DNA from: CAVVUC01 sp963751395
GTDB taxonomy: Bacteria > Verrucomicrobiota > Verrucomicrobiia > Chthoniobacterales > Chthoniobacteraceae
Direction of reading: 5' to 3'
Length of the DNA: 64,000 nucleotides
NCBI GenBank assembly: GCA_963751395.1
Contig: CAVVUC010000002.1
Coordinates: 682,001 to 746,000 of the forward strand
Each line of letters starts with the position of its first letter. Positions within the stretch are counted from its first letter, which is position 1. The notes under the pieces were generated by a model. It searched no databases and was not told the DNA's origin. It saw only the letters and a list, made by a program, of their open reading frames with translations. Of this stretch, positions 1-7,669 are shown one piece after another. Made by a program: the position numbers and the translations under genes.

Positions 1-1
1 T

Positions 2-448
2 CCGTCGGCAGCCGAAGCCGGGGCCGTTTTCGAGCAGTCGTGCATCGATCTCGTGCAATTCCACGGCGCTGAGGACGAAATGTTTTGCCGACATTTCGCG
101 GAATCCGGACGGCCTTTCATCAAAGCCATCGCGCTGAAAGAACCCGGGTCAGTTGAGAACGTCTCTCGGTTTTGCACACCGAACATCCTTGTCGATGCCT
201 ATTCGCCGCATGCGTTTGGAGGAACCGGATATCTGATCGACCTCGATCTGGCGGCAAAATTCGCCGCCAGTCACTCCGCATTGCGCGTGATTCTCTCCGG
301 CGGATTGAACCCGGAAAATGTCAGCGAGGCGATTCGCCGCGTGCGTCCTTACGCGGTCGATGTGGCGAGCGGTGTCGAGAGCAGCGACCCAAGGAAAAAG
401 GATCGCCAGCGAGTCGCGGAATTTATTCGGGCGGCAAGTCTGCAGTAG
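2..448 (+). CDS. trpF: Phosphoribosylanthranilate isomerase, C-terminal part
   Basis: TrpF catalyses the Amadori rearrangement of phosphoribosylanthranilate in tryptophan synthesis (cytoplasm, TIM barrel). The frame is already open at the left edge, so about 148 C-terminal residues are present and roughly 55 N-terminal residues, including the catalytic Cys, lie outside. Visible signatures in family order are LVQFHG, then DAYSPHAFGGTG, then ILSGGLNPENV and YAVDVASGVESS, which form the phosphate-binding C-terminal half of the barrel. The protein ends with an ordinary C-terminal helix. No partner trp gene is visible; the next gene, a secretin, starts 135 bp later and is functionally unrelated. 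Confidence 0.92.
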   Translation, partial: PSAAEAGAVFEQSCIDLVQFHGAEDEMFCRHFAESGRPFIKAIALKEPGSVENVSRFCTPNILVDAYSPHAFGGTGYLIDLDLAAKFAASHSALRVILSGGLNPENVSEAIRRVRPYAVDVASGVESSDPRKKDRQRVAEFIRAASLQ

Positions 449-583
449 CGGTTTCCGTCGTGGTTCAGGACTCGGCGGGCACCGCCCTGGAATCGTCGAA
501 GCATGGAAGGAGCGGGGTATTTCCAAGGCTGGTCTGCTTTTTGCTACCTACGAGTCCAAACCCTGAGAAGAGGAAAGACAATT

Positions 584-2326
584 ATGCTCAAACATTACTT
601 CCAAGCTTGTGCGTTCATCGCTTTGACGCTCGCGACAGCCACCGCCCAGCAGAACGCGCCGGCATCGGTGCCATCCCTCGCAGCGCCCATGCCGCTTGCG
701 ACGCCCGAAACTCCCGCGCCGATCGAGCCGCCGATCCAGCCGACGACGCCGACGCAACCCGAGGCCGTGCGTCCGCCAACGGCGACGACACCCGAAACAA
801 CCCTTGCGCCGGTGCCGGCCACCACGAACCTCGGTGGCCCTCGAAGCGCCACAGGCGGCGCCATCAATGAATTCCAGGGCGACGACATTGCCGTGGTGCT
901 GCGCTCGCTCGCCCGCCAGTCGAAGTTGAACCTCGTCATCAGCGACAAGCTCGACCAGGCCGCGCCCCCGATCAAAGTCACGATGCGGCTCGAAGACAAG
1001 ACGCCGCTCGAAGCCATGAAGATCATCGTCAACTCGAAAGGCCTGTTCATGGATGTCGTGGACGGAGTTTATTACATCAAGACGGCTGACGAGAAACAGG
1101 CCGAACCGACCGAAAGCGCCTTCTTTACGCTAAGCTACGCGTCGGCGGACAAAGTCGTGCCTTTGCTCACCACGCAATTGATCAGCAAATCGCCGCCGCA
1201 GTTTGACACACGCACCAATACGATCTTCTATCGCGAAGCCAAGTCGAACATGGAAGCCATCAAGCTGTTCCTCGAAACGATCGACAAGCCGACTCCGCAG
1301 GTGATGATCGAGGCGCGACTCGTCGAAGTTACTACGAACCCGAAACAAGGTTACGGGTTGAATTGGGCTGGCACAGTGGGTGGAGTTGACCAGGGCAGCG
1401 AGAAGAAATTCACTTTCGGCGGAAACACAAATCCGCTGGGTGCGGCTTCAAGCGCTGTGGGCAGCGTTGGTGGCGCTGTTCCTTTGACGGACTTTGTGGG
1501 CCATCCCAAGAACGGCAATCCGCTCTCGGGGGTGATCTCGATGGTTGCTCCGCAATTCGCCATTCTTACCGCGCAGCAGATGTCGGTCACCATGCGTTTG
1601 CTGAATCAGGATGCGGATGCGGAGTTCCTTGCGAATCCGCGTGTCGTCACGGCCAACAACGAAGAAGCCTCAATCAAGATCACGCGCAACCAGCCGGTTC
1701 CGCAGTTGAACTTCAATGAGCAGACAGCGACCGCGGTCTTCGGCGGATTTCAGGACAAGGAATTCGGCAACACGCTCAAGGTCAAGCCGTCGATAAACAA
1801 GGACGACTATGTGACGCTCAACGTGCAGCCCGAGATCAGCAACAAGGTCGGTGATTCCACTTTTGCGTTTGCCGGCGCTGTTGTCTCCAGTCCGATCATT
1901 GACAAGCGCACGCTGAACTCAAATGTGTTGATCAAGAGCGGCGACACCCTTGCAATCGGCGGACTGCTTCAGGACGAAGGCGGCAAGCAGCGCTCAAAAG
2001 TTCCCGTGCTGGGCGACATCCCAATCATCGGCTACGCCTTCCAGGAGCGCATCAACGCTCGCGCCAAGCGGAACCTGCTCGTTTTCGTCACGCCAACGCT
2101 CATCAAGCAAGGCTATGGCACCGGACTTGAAAATCAGGTGAACGGCCTGCACCACAGCGGCGAAGAATACGCCGATCCGAACGGCTGGCGCAACAACGCC
2201 AAGGGGGCGATTCGCCTCACGCCGACCTCGAACCGGCAGAACGCTGCCGATTATCCGAAACCGGGCGTCGCGCCCGCGCCGCGCAAGGTGAGCTACAAAG
2301 TCTCCGCAGCCGATCGCGAGCGGTAG
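584..2326 (+). CDS. Secretin (type II secretion / type IV pilus outer-membrane channel)
   Basis: A 580-residue protein of the GspD/PilQ secretin superfamily, the outer-membrane ring of type II secretion or type IV pili. I place the start at ATG 584 because it gives a clean signal peptide (residues 1-21, ending ATATA) preceded by a purine-rich site (aagaggaaag); the frame is open further upstream. After the signal comes a Pro/Thr-rich linker (about 25-90), a short N-terminal (STN-like) domain around DDIAVVLRSLARQSKLNLV, a second N domain, and the C-terminal secretin domain with FLANPRVVTANNEEA, SGDTLAIGGLLQDE, KVPVLGDIPIIGYAF and LLVFVTPTLI. No other secretion gene is adjacent, so which machine it serves is unknown. 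A pseudopilin lies about 26 kb away. Confidence 0.88.
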   Translation: MLKHYFQACAFIALTLATATAQQNAPASVPSLAAPMPLATPETPAPIEPPIQPTTPTQPEAVRPPTATTPETTLAPVPATTNLGGPRSATGGAINEFQGDDIAVVLRSLARQSKLNLVISDKLDQAAPPIKVTMRLEDKTPLEAMKIIVNSKGLFMDVVDGVYYIKTADEKQAEPTESAFFTLSYASADKVVPLLTTQLISKSPPQFDTRTNTIFYREAKSNMEAIKLFLETIDKPTPQVMIEARLVEVTTNPKQGYGLNWAGTVGGVDQGSEKKFTFGGNTNPLGAASSAVGSVGGAVPLTDFVGHPKNGNPLSGVISMVAPQFAILTAQQMSVTMRLLNQDADAEFLANPRVVTANNEEASIKITRNQPVPQLNFNEQTATAVFGGFQDKEFGNTLKVKPSINKDDYVTLNVQPEISNKVGDSTFAFAGAVVSSPIIDKRTLNSNVLIKSGDTLAIGGLLQDEGGKQRSKVPVLGDIPIIGYAFQERINARAKRNLLVFVTPTLIKQGYGTGLENQVNGLHHSGEEYADPNGWRNNAKGAIRLTPTSNRQNAADYPKPGVAPAPRKVSYKVSAADRER

Positions 2327-2347
2327 GAGCGGCGGAGCGGGGGAGGA

Positions 2348-2442
2348 GTGGAGTGGTGGAGAAGTGGAGTAGTGGAGTAAAGGATTGCGCCGGCGGAATT
2401 CCCCGGCCAATACTCCATCACTCCATTTCTCTACCACTCCAT
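2348..2442. repeat. Inverted octamer-repeat arrays forming a hairpin up to the leuB start
   Basis: The left arm (2348-2379) is built of 8-base units such as GTAGTGGA. The right arm (2411-2442) is its reverse complement at 27 of 32 positions, separated by a 31-base spacer that itself contains GCCGG/CCGGC. The right arm ends inside the leuB ATG (2441), so the stem would cover the normal ribosome-binding region, and no Shine-Dalgarno sequence is visible. It has no T-run, so it is not a typical intrinsic terminator. It has the same architecture as the arrays around the S23 genes at 37 and 49 kb. Confidence 0.85.
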
Positions 2443-3553
2443 GTTTCACAAAATCGCAGTTTTGTCCGGCGACGGAATCGGGCCGGAAGTCATGGCCGAA
2501 GCGCGAAAAGTCCTCGCTGCGGTCGAAAAGAAGTTCGGACTTGCCTTCCAGTTCACTGAGAAGCGCGTCGGCGGGATCGCCATTGATCACGATGGCAAGG
2601 CGCTTCCCGACGACACACTGCAAGTCTGCGGCGAGTCGGATGCGATTCTGTTCGGCTCCGTCGGCGGCCCGAAATGGGAATCGCTCCCGCCGAACGAGCA
2701 GCCCGAGCGCGCCGCGCTTCTGCCGCTGCGAAAACACTTCGGTCTCTTCGCCAACCTGCGCCCGGCGGTCTGCTTCCCGCAACTCACACACGCCTCGCCC
2801 ATTCGCGGCGACATCGTTGCTGGCGGTTTCGATGTGCTCTGTGTGCGCGAACTGACCGGCGGGCTTTATTTCGGCCAGCCGAAATTCACGCGCGAAGAAA
2901 ACGGCGACACCGTCGCGGTAGATACGATGGTTTACAAAAAGAGCGAGATCGAGCGCATCGCGCACGTCGCCTTCCGCGCCGCGCAAGGCCGCAACAAAAA
3001 GCTCACGTCCATCGACAAGGCGAACGTCCTCGAAAACGGCGTGCTCTGGCGCAAGACCGTGACGGAGATCGCGAAACAATACCCGGACGTCACGCTCAAC
3101 CACCTCTACGTCGATAACGCGGCGATGCAGCTCATAAAAAATCCGAAGGCATTCGACGTGGTGCTCGCGGAGAATTTGTTTGGCGACATCCTCAGCGACG
3201 AGATGGCGATGATCACCGGCTCGCTCGGCATGCTGCCCAGCGCCAGTCTCGGAATCCCGACTCAACCTCTCAACGATTCAACCTCTCAACTCTTCTTCGG
3301 CATGTACGAGCCGAGCGGCGGCACCGCGCCCGACATCGCCGGCAAGGGCATCGCCAACCCCATCGCGCAAATCCTCTCCGCCGCCATGATGCTGCGCTAC
3401 TCTCTCGGACAGCCCGAAGCCGCCGCCGCCATCGATCGCGCGGTGCAACAAGTCATCAGCAGCGGCTACCGCACCGGCGACATCTTTAGCGAAGGCACGA
3501 AACGCGTCGGCACCGCCGAAATGGGCGACGCCATCGTGTCGGCGATCCGATGA
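2441..3553 (+). CDS. leuB: 3-isopropylmalate dehydrogenase
   Basis: LeuB oxidatively decarboxylates 3-isopropylmalate with NAD+ in leucine synthesis (cytoplasm). At 370 residues it has normal length. Signatures: SGDGIGPEV at the N-terminus, LRKHFGLFANLRPA, RELTGGLYFG, DKANVLENGVLW, the metal/substrate region YVDNAAMQLI with LAENLFGDILSDE, and TAPDIAGKGIANP near the C-terminus. Two oddities are visible. The loop after SASLG is expanded by QPLNDSTSQLFF, encoded by four octamer repeats (3262-3293), and the usual YEPVHGSAPD motif reads YEPSGGTAPD. The start codon lies at the tip of the upstream inverted repeat. The adjacent HAD gene is unrelated. Family assignment is secure; whether the loop change affects activity is not known. 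Confidence 0.95.
   Translation: MFHKIAVLSGDGIGPEVMAEARKVLAAVEKKFGLAFQFTEKRVGGIAIDHDGKALPDDTLQVCGESDAILFGSVGGPKWESLPPNEQPERAALLPLRKHFGLFANLRPAVCFPQLTHASPIRGDIVAGGFDVLCVRELTGGLYFGQPKFTREENGDTVAVDTMVYKKSEIERIAHVAFRAAQGRNKKLTSIDKANVLENGVLWRKTVTEIAKQYPDVTLNHLYVDNAAMQLIKNPKAFDVVLAENLFGDILSDEMAMITGSLGMLPSASLGIPTQPLNDSTSQLFFGMYEPSGGTAPDIAGKGIANPIAQILSAAMMLRYSLGQPEAAAAIDRAVQQVISSGYRTGDIFSEGTKRVGTAEMGDAIVSAIR
3262..3293 (+). repeat. Four octamer repeats inside leuB
   Basis: Four consecutive 8-base units (TCAACCTC, TCAACGAT, TCAACCTC, TCAACTCT) lie inside the leuB coding frame and encode an extra surface-loop segment. The unit style matches the intergenic heptamer/octamer arrays elsewhere in the window. 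Confidence 0.85.
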
Positions 3554-3567
3554 ACCGCACGCTGCAA

Positions 3568-3602
3568 ATTCGTCATTCGTCATTCAGATTTCATCATTAA
3601 CC
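3568..3602 (+). repeat. Heptamer array just before the HAD gene
   Basis: About five 7-base units, the first two exact (ATTCGTC), decaying toward the end. The array stops one base before the ATG at 3604, leaving no room for a conventional ribosome binding site. No inverted partner array is visible nearby. Confidence 0.75.
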
Positions 3603-3603
3603 C

Positions 3604-4484
3604 ATGGCCTCCCCCAGAACATCGTCGCGATCGTTTACGATTACGACCAGACACTCAGCCCGACCTACATGCAGGAGGAGGTGCTGTTCCCCGTGTTCGG
3701 CATCGACTCCGCGCGCTTTTGGAAACGCTGCGCGGAACTCGTGAAGGAGCAGGGTTTCGACAGCGAGCTGGCTTACATGAAAGTCATGCTCGACTACCTC
3801 GAACTCGACCGCCCGAGCAACGCAGACCTGAAAGCGCTCGGCGCGAAGATGAGCTTTTACAAAGGGTTGCCCGAGATGTTCGAGGAGTTTGCCAGCGGCC
3901 TGCTGACCGCGCAGCACGAGGCGCACGGCATTCACGTCGAGCACTACATCATTTCATCGGGACTGAAAGTGATGATCGAAGGCAGCCGTCTCGCGCCTTA
4001 CGTGAAGGCGATCTTCGGCTGCGAATTTGCGGAGGATTCGCAGGGAAAAATTACGTTTCCGAAACGCGTCATCAGCCACACGCAGAAGACGCAGTTCCTT
4101 TTCCGCATCAACAAAGGGATGCTCGACATGTCGCAGGACGTGAACGACCACATGCCGCCGGAGGTTCGTCCCGTGCCGTTCGAGCACATGGTCTATGTCG
4201 GCGACGGCCCGACCGACGTGCCGTGTTTCACCGTAATGCAACGCAGCGGCGGCCAGGCCATCGCGGTCTATAATCCCGAGGATGCGAGCCGGGTGAGTTT
4301 CAAAAAGTGCTACCAGCTTTCGACCCACGCCAACCGGGTGAAACACATCGCGCCCGCTGATTTCCGCGCAGGCAGCCACCTGCGGCTGCTGCTCGAACAG
4401 ATGGTTGGAGAGATCGCTGACAAGATTGTCGAAATGCGACGCCGCGACGCCGAGAGCGGCACGGTCAAGGCTCCGACACATTAA
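3604..4484 (+). CDS. HAD-superfamily hydrolase (start region frameshifted)
   Basis: A haloacid-dehalogenase-like phosphatase of unknown substrate. The longest uninterrupted frame starts at ATG 3669, but the sequence before it encodes NIVAIVYDYDQTLSPTYM in the same frame, containing HAD motif I (DxDxT) with the nucleophile Asp. A start at ATG 3604 reaches that frame only if one C was lost from the C-run at 3611-3615, so I place the start at 3604 and infer a one-base deletion. Later motifs: ISSG (motif II), the KxxF/FPKR lysine region, and VYVGDGPTDVPCF (motif IV). Length would be about 293 residues. The neighbours leuB (same strand) and nirA (convergent) do not suggest a substrate. Confidence 0.75.
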
Positions 4485-4532
4485 CGACCGAGGCATTCAG
4501 CGCTGAATTTCCGGCTCGTACATTAACTGCGT

Positions 4533-4611
4533 GTCATTCTGAGCGCAGCGAAGAATCTCACGAATCTCACCGAGCGACGTTTGCGAGATTTTTCGCTGCG
4601 CTCAGAATGAC
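4533..4611. repeat. REP-like hairpin between convergent genes
   Basis: A 27-base arm (4533-4559, starting GTCATTCTGAGCGCAGCG) is repeated in inverted orientation at 4585-4611 with one mismatch, with 25 bases between the arms. It sits between the convergent ends of the HAD gene and nirA, where it could also act as a bidirectional transcription stop. A diverged copy lies at about 32999-33077. Confidence 0.85.
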
Positions 4612-4626
4612 GCGCTGGGAAATTTC

Positions 4627-6261
4627 TCAAACTCTTCCGAATTCTCGCACGTTCACCCCGGCGAGGATTTCCTCCTTCGGCACGCGGTCGCAGAACTCGG
4701 CGAAGGTCTCGCCCGCGACTTTCTTCGCATCGAAAACGCGAAGCAGTTTGTCGATGAAAAGATGCACGTCCTTTGCAACGATCTTACCTTTGAGCAGTTC
4801 GTTGAAGCGGCGGTTGTGGCCGAGCCGGCCGCCGATGAAGGCGTCGTAGGCATCGACTTGCTCGCCGCCTGGCAGCTTGGTTCGCGCGCCGCGAAAGCCG
4901 ATGTCGGCGATCTGATGCTGGCCGCAGCTTGACGGGCAGCCGCTGAAGTGGATGCGGATTTTGTCTTTATACCAGCCGCTCGTGGCTTCGAGTTGCTCGA
5001 CGAGCGAGATCATGCGGTTCTTCGTTTCGGCGACGGCGAGGTTGCAGAACTCGATGCCGGTGCAGGAGACGCAGCCTTTGCGGAAGTTCGACGACTCATA
5101 CACGAGTCCGTGCCGGGCGAGGTCGGCTTTGAGCGCAGGCAGATTTGCCTCGGGGATGTTCAGTAGCAGGGCGTTTTGTTTGTTGGTCAAACGAATCGCG
5201 TCCAGACCGGGCGCGCTGTGTTTGATGGCGAGATCGCCGACGATCGCAAGCAGGCCGTCGCGGATGCGTCCGCCGGGGAAGTTAATACCGACCCAGTAAA
5301 GACCGGGCTGTTTCTGCGGATGGATTCCGAGGTGATCTGTTTCCTGGTCTTTTGGGAATTCGAAATCGGTGTGCGCTTCGAGTTGGAAAGGCAGCAGCGC
5401 CTGCACTTCGGCGGTCATCTTTTCCACGCCCCAATCGGCGACGAGAAACTTGAACCGAGCCCGTGTGCGCTTGGCGCGATAGCCATGGTCGCGGAAAATT
5501 TTGCTCACGGCTTCGACGACCGGCCAGACTTGTTCCGGCTTGATGAAGATCGGGAGAATCTGCGCGAGGTGCGGCGCGGAGGAAAGTCCGCCGCCGACCA
5601 TGATTCCGAAGCCGCGCTCGTCGCCGCGTCGCAGGCCGAAGACCGAGCAGCAGTTGATGTCGGGCTGGGCGCACCGGATGCAGCAGCCACTGATCGAGAT
5701 TTTGTATTTGCGCGGGAGATTCGAGAAGTCGCGGTTGTTCGTCATGCGCGCGCTCACGGCGTGCATCACTTGATTCGCGTCGATGATCTCGTTCGGATCG
5801 ATTCCCGCGACCGGGCAGCCGACGACATTGCGCGTGTCGTCGCCGCATGCGCCGCTGGTGGTGATGCCGACCGATTCGAGTTCGGCGAAAATTTCCGGGA
5901 TGTCCTCGATCCGCAGCCAATGCATCTGGATCGTCTGGCGCGTGGTGATGTCGCTGAAACCGTGGCCGAAGCGGTCAGCCAGTTCGGAGAGCTTCTTCGC
6001 CTGAACGCCGTTGATCTGGCCGCCTGGCACTTTTGTTCGCAGCATGAAGTAGCCGGAATCCTTCGGCTTCTGACGATACACGCCGTACCATTTCATTCGC
6101 TCGAAGTCGTCCTCGGCGATCGAGGCGAAGCCGGTCTTGGCGTAGCGATAGATGTCGTGGATGACGTCGAGGCCGTCCTTCTCCTGCTTGATCTTTTCCT
6201 GCGGCGTGAGCGGGATGAGTCCTTGCTTCACCGCTGCGAAGTCTGGGTTAATGTCTATCAT
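4627..6261 (-). CDS. nirA: Ferredoxin-dependent nitrite reductase (NirA-like)
   Basis: A 544-residue assimilatory siroheme/[4Fe-4S] reductase that converts nitrite to ammonium using ferredoxin. It has the duplicated nitrite/sulfite reductase fold: a first ferredoxin-like half with GYFMLRTKVPGG and TTRQTIQMHWL, then SISGCCIRCAQPDINC, and a second half with KGCVSCTGIEFCNLA and SGCPSSCGQHQIADIGF. The four Cys of the last two motifs ligate the cluster and siroheme. The SCTG..FC and GCPxSCGQ forms favour nitrite over sulfite reductase, where GCPNGC is usual, but a sulfite-reducing role cannot be excluded. It is transcribed divergently from thyA across 106 bp that must contain both promoters. No nitrate transporter or siroheme gene is adjacent. 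Confidence 0.85.
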   Translation of the reverse strand: MIDINPDFAAVKQGLIPLTPQEKIKQEKDGLDVIHDIYRYAKTGFASIAEDDFERMKWYGVYRQKPKDSGYFMLRTKVPGGQINGVQAKKLSELADRFGHGFSDITTRQTIQMHWLRIEDIPEIFAELESVGITTSGACGDDTRNVVGCPVAGIDPNEIIDANQVMHAVSARMTNNRDFSNLPRKYKISISGCCIRCAQPDINCCSVFGLRRGDERGFGIMVGGGLSSAPHLAQILPIFIKPEQVWPVVEAVSKIFRDHGYRAKRTRARFKFLVADWGVEKMTAEVQALLPFQLEAHTDFEFPKDQETDHLGIHPQKQPGLYWVGINFPGGRIRDGLLAIVGDLAIKHSAPGLDAIRLTNKQNALLLNIPEANLPALKADLARHGLVYESSNFRKGCVSCTGIEFCNLAVAETKNRMISLVEQLEATSGWYKDKIRIHFSGCPSSCGQHQIADIGFRGARTKLPGGEQVDAYDAFIGGRLGHNRRFNELLKGKIVAKDVHLFIDKLLRVFDAKKVAGETFAEFCDRVPKEEILAGVNVREFGRV

Positions 6262-6367
6262 GGTGTATCAGGGCGGATAATTTAGAAGCGCGTCATCCAT
6301 TTGCAATGCGCAAATCCGGCGGTCCGAGATCGCCTTCACGATTTCATCGACAATCCTCTCCCCGATT

Positions 6368-7177
6368 TTGCAGCATCGCGTCGTGATCGAATACCTCGAC
6401 CTCCTTCGACTCGTTCTCGACAAGGGCAAGTTCAAACCCGACCGCACCGGCACGGGCACTTATTCCGTTTTCGGAGCACAGGCGCGTTTCGATCTGCGGG
6501 AAAGATTTCCGCTGCTCACGACGAAGAAGCTGCATCTCAAGTCGATCATCTACGAGCTGCTCTGGTTCCTGCGGGGCGAGACGAACGTCCGTTATCTCAA
6601 GGAACACGGCGTGACGATCTGGGACGAATGGGCGGATGCCGACGGGAATCTCGGCCGCGTTTACGGCGCGCAGTGGTGCGACTGGCGGACGGGCGACGGC
6701 AGGTCGATCCATCAAATCGACAACGTGATCGAGCAGATCCAAAAGAATCCCGACAGCCGCCGCTTGATCGTGAGCGCGTGGAATGTCGGCGAGATCGACC
6801 GGATGGCGCTGCCGCCTTGTCACGCGCTGTTTCAGTTTTTCGTGCAGGAGGGCGAATTGAGCTGCCAGCTTTACCAGCGCAGTGCCGATCTCTTTCTCGG
6901 CGTGCCGTTCAACATCGCGAGCTACGCGCTGCTCACGATGATGGTCGCGCAGGTCTGCGGCTTGAAGCCCGGCGACTTCGTGCATACGTTTGGCGACCTG
7001 CACCTTTACAAAAACCATCTCGACCAGGCGAACGAGCAACTCCGCCGGGATCCGCGATTGCTTCCGACGATGAAATTGAATCTCGATGTGAAGAACATTC
7101 ACGACTTCCGCTTCGAGGATTTCGAGCTACTCGACTATAACCCGCATCCGGCGATCAAGGCGCCGATAGCAGTATGA
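6368..7177 (+). CDS. thyA: Thymidylate synthase
   Basis: ThyA methylates dUMP to dTMP with methylene-tetrahydrofolate (cytoplasm, homodimer). Motifs: PDRTGTGTYSVFG at the N-terminus, ELLWFLRGETN, RVYGAQW, catalytic LPPCHALFQFFV (Cys near residue 151), LYQRSADLFLGVPFNIASYA, and HTFGDLHLYKNH. TTG 6368 gives 269 residues; a GTG at 6383 would give 264, the E. coli length, and is equally plausible. Its stop overlaps the start of folA by four bases, so the two are translationally coupled, as in many bacteria: ThyA produces dihydrofolate and DHFR recycles it. Confidence 0.95.
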   Translation: MQHRVVIEYLDLLRLVLDKGKFKPDRTGTGTYSVFGAQARFDLRERFPLLTTKKLHLKSIIYELLWFLRGETNVRYLKEHGVTIWDEWADADGNLGRVYGAQWCDWRTGDGRSIHQIDNVIEQIQKNPDSRRLIVSAWNVGEIDRMALPPCHALFQFFVQEGELSCQLYQRSADLFLGVPFNIASYALLTMMVAQVCGLKPGDFVHTFGDLHLYKNHLDQANEQLRRDPRLLPTMKLNLDVKNIHDFRFEDFELLDYNPHPAIKAPIAV

Positions 7178-7653
7178 AGCTCTTCAAAGCCATCGCCGCG
7201 ATGTCGCTCAACCGCGTGATCGGCGCGGACGGAAAAATCCCGTGGCATCTGCCGCAGGATTTTCGCTGGTTCAAACAAATGACCACCGGCCAGGTCGTCG
7301 TGATGGGCCGCAAGACATTCGAGTCGCTCGGCAAGCCGTTGCCGAATCGCACGAACATCGTTGTAACGAGGCGGGGGGAGATTCCAGGAGTGATGACCGT
7401 GCGCGATCTCACGGCGCTCGATCCGAACCAGTTCGAGCAGGACGTGTTCATCATCGGCGGTGCGGAAATCTACGCGCAGACATTGCCGCGTTGCTCCGAT
7501 CTTTTCCTCACCGTCGTGAACCGCGAGGTCGAGGGGGATGCGTATTTTCCCGAGTTCGAGCCGCTGTTCGAGTTGAAGGAAGTGGTGCTGAAGACGCCGG
7601 ACTTCGAGGTGCGGCATTACGCGAGGCGCGATACGCAGCGTAGTTGGCCGTGA
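7174..7653 (+). CDS. folA: Dihydrofolate reductase
   Basis: DHFR reduces dihydrofolate to tetrahydrofolate with NADPH, regenerating the cofactor consumed by ThyA. At 159 residues it has normal length. Motifs: AAMSLNRVIGADGKIPWHLPQD (adenine/folate loop with the catalytic acid in LPQD), MGRKTFESLGKPLPNR (NADPH binding), and VFIIGGAEIYAQTLP. The ATG overlaps the thyA stop (ATGA). Only 16 bp separate its end from the convergent glycosyltransferase gene, with no clear terminator. Confidence 0.96.
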   Translation: MKLFKAIAAMSLNRVIGADGKIPWHLPQDFRWFKQMTTGQVVVMGRKTFESLGKPLPNRTNIVVTRRGEIPGVMTVRDLTALDPNQFEQDVFIIGGAEIYAQTLPRCSDLFLTVVNREVEGDAYFPEFEPLFELKEVVLKTPDFEVRHYARRDTQRSWP

Positions 7654-7669
7654 ATTGCGGCCAATCCCT

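Noticed and set aside
1994..3265. Antisense frame across secretin and leuB
   Set aside because: It overlaps two well-supported genes and includes the repeat hairpin in frame; no domain.
5176..6285. Long antisense open frame opposite nirA
   Set aside because: It is a GC-driven shadow of nirA with no recognisable motif.
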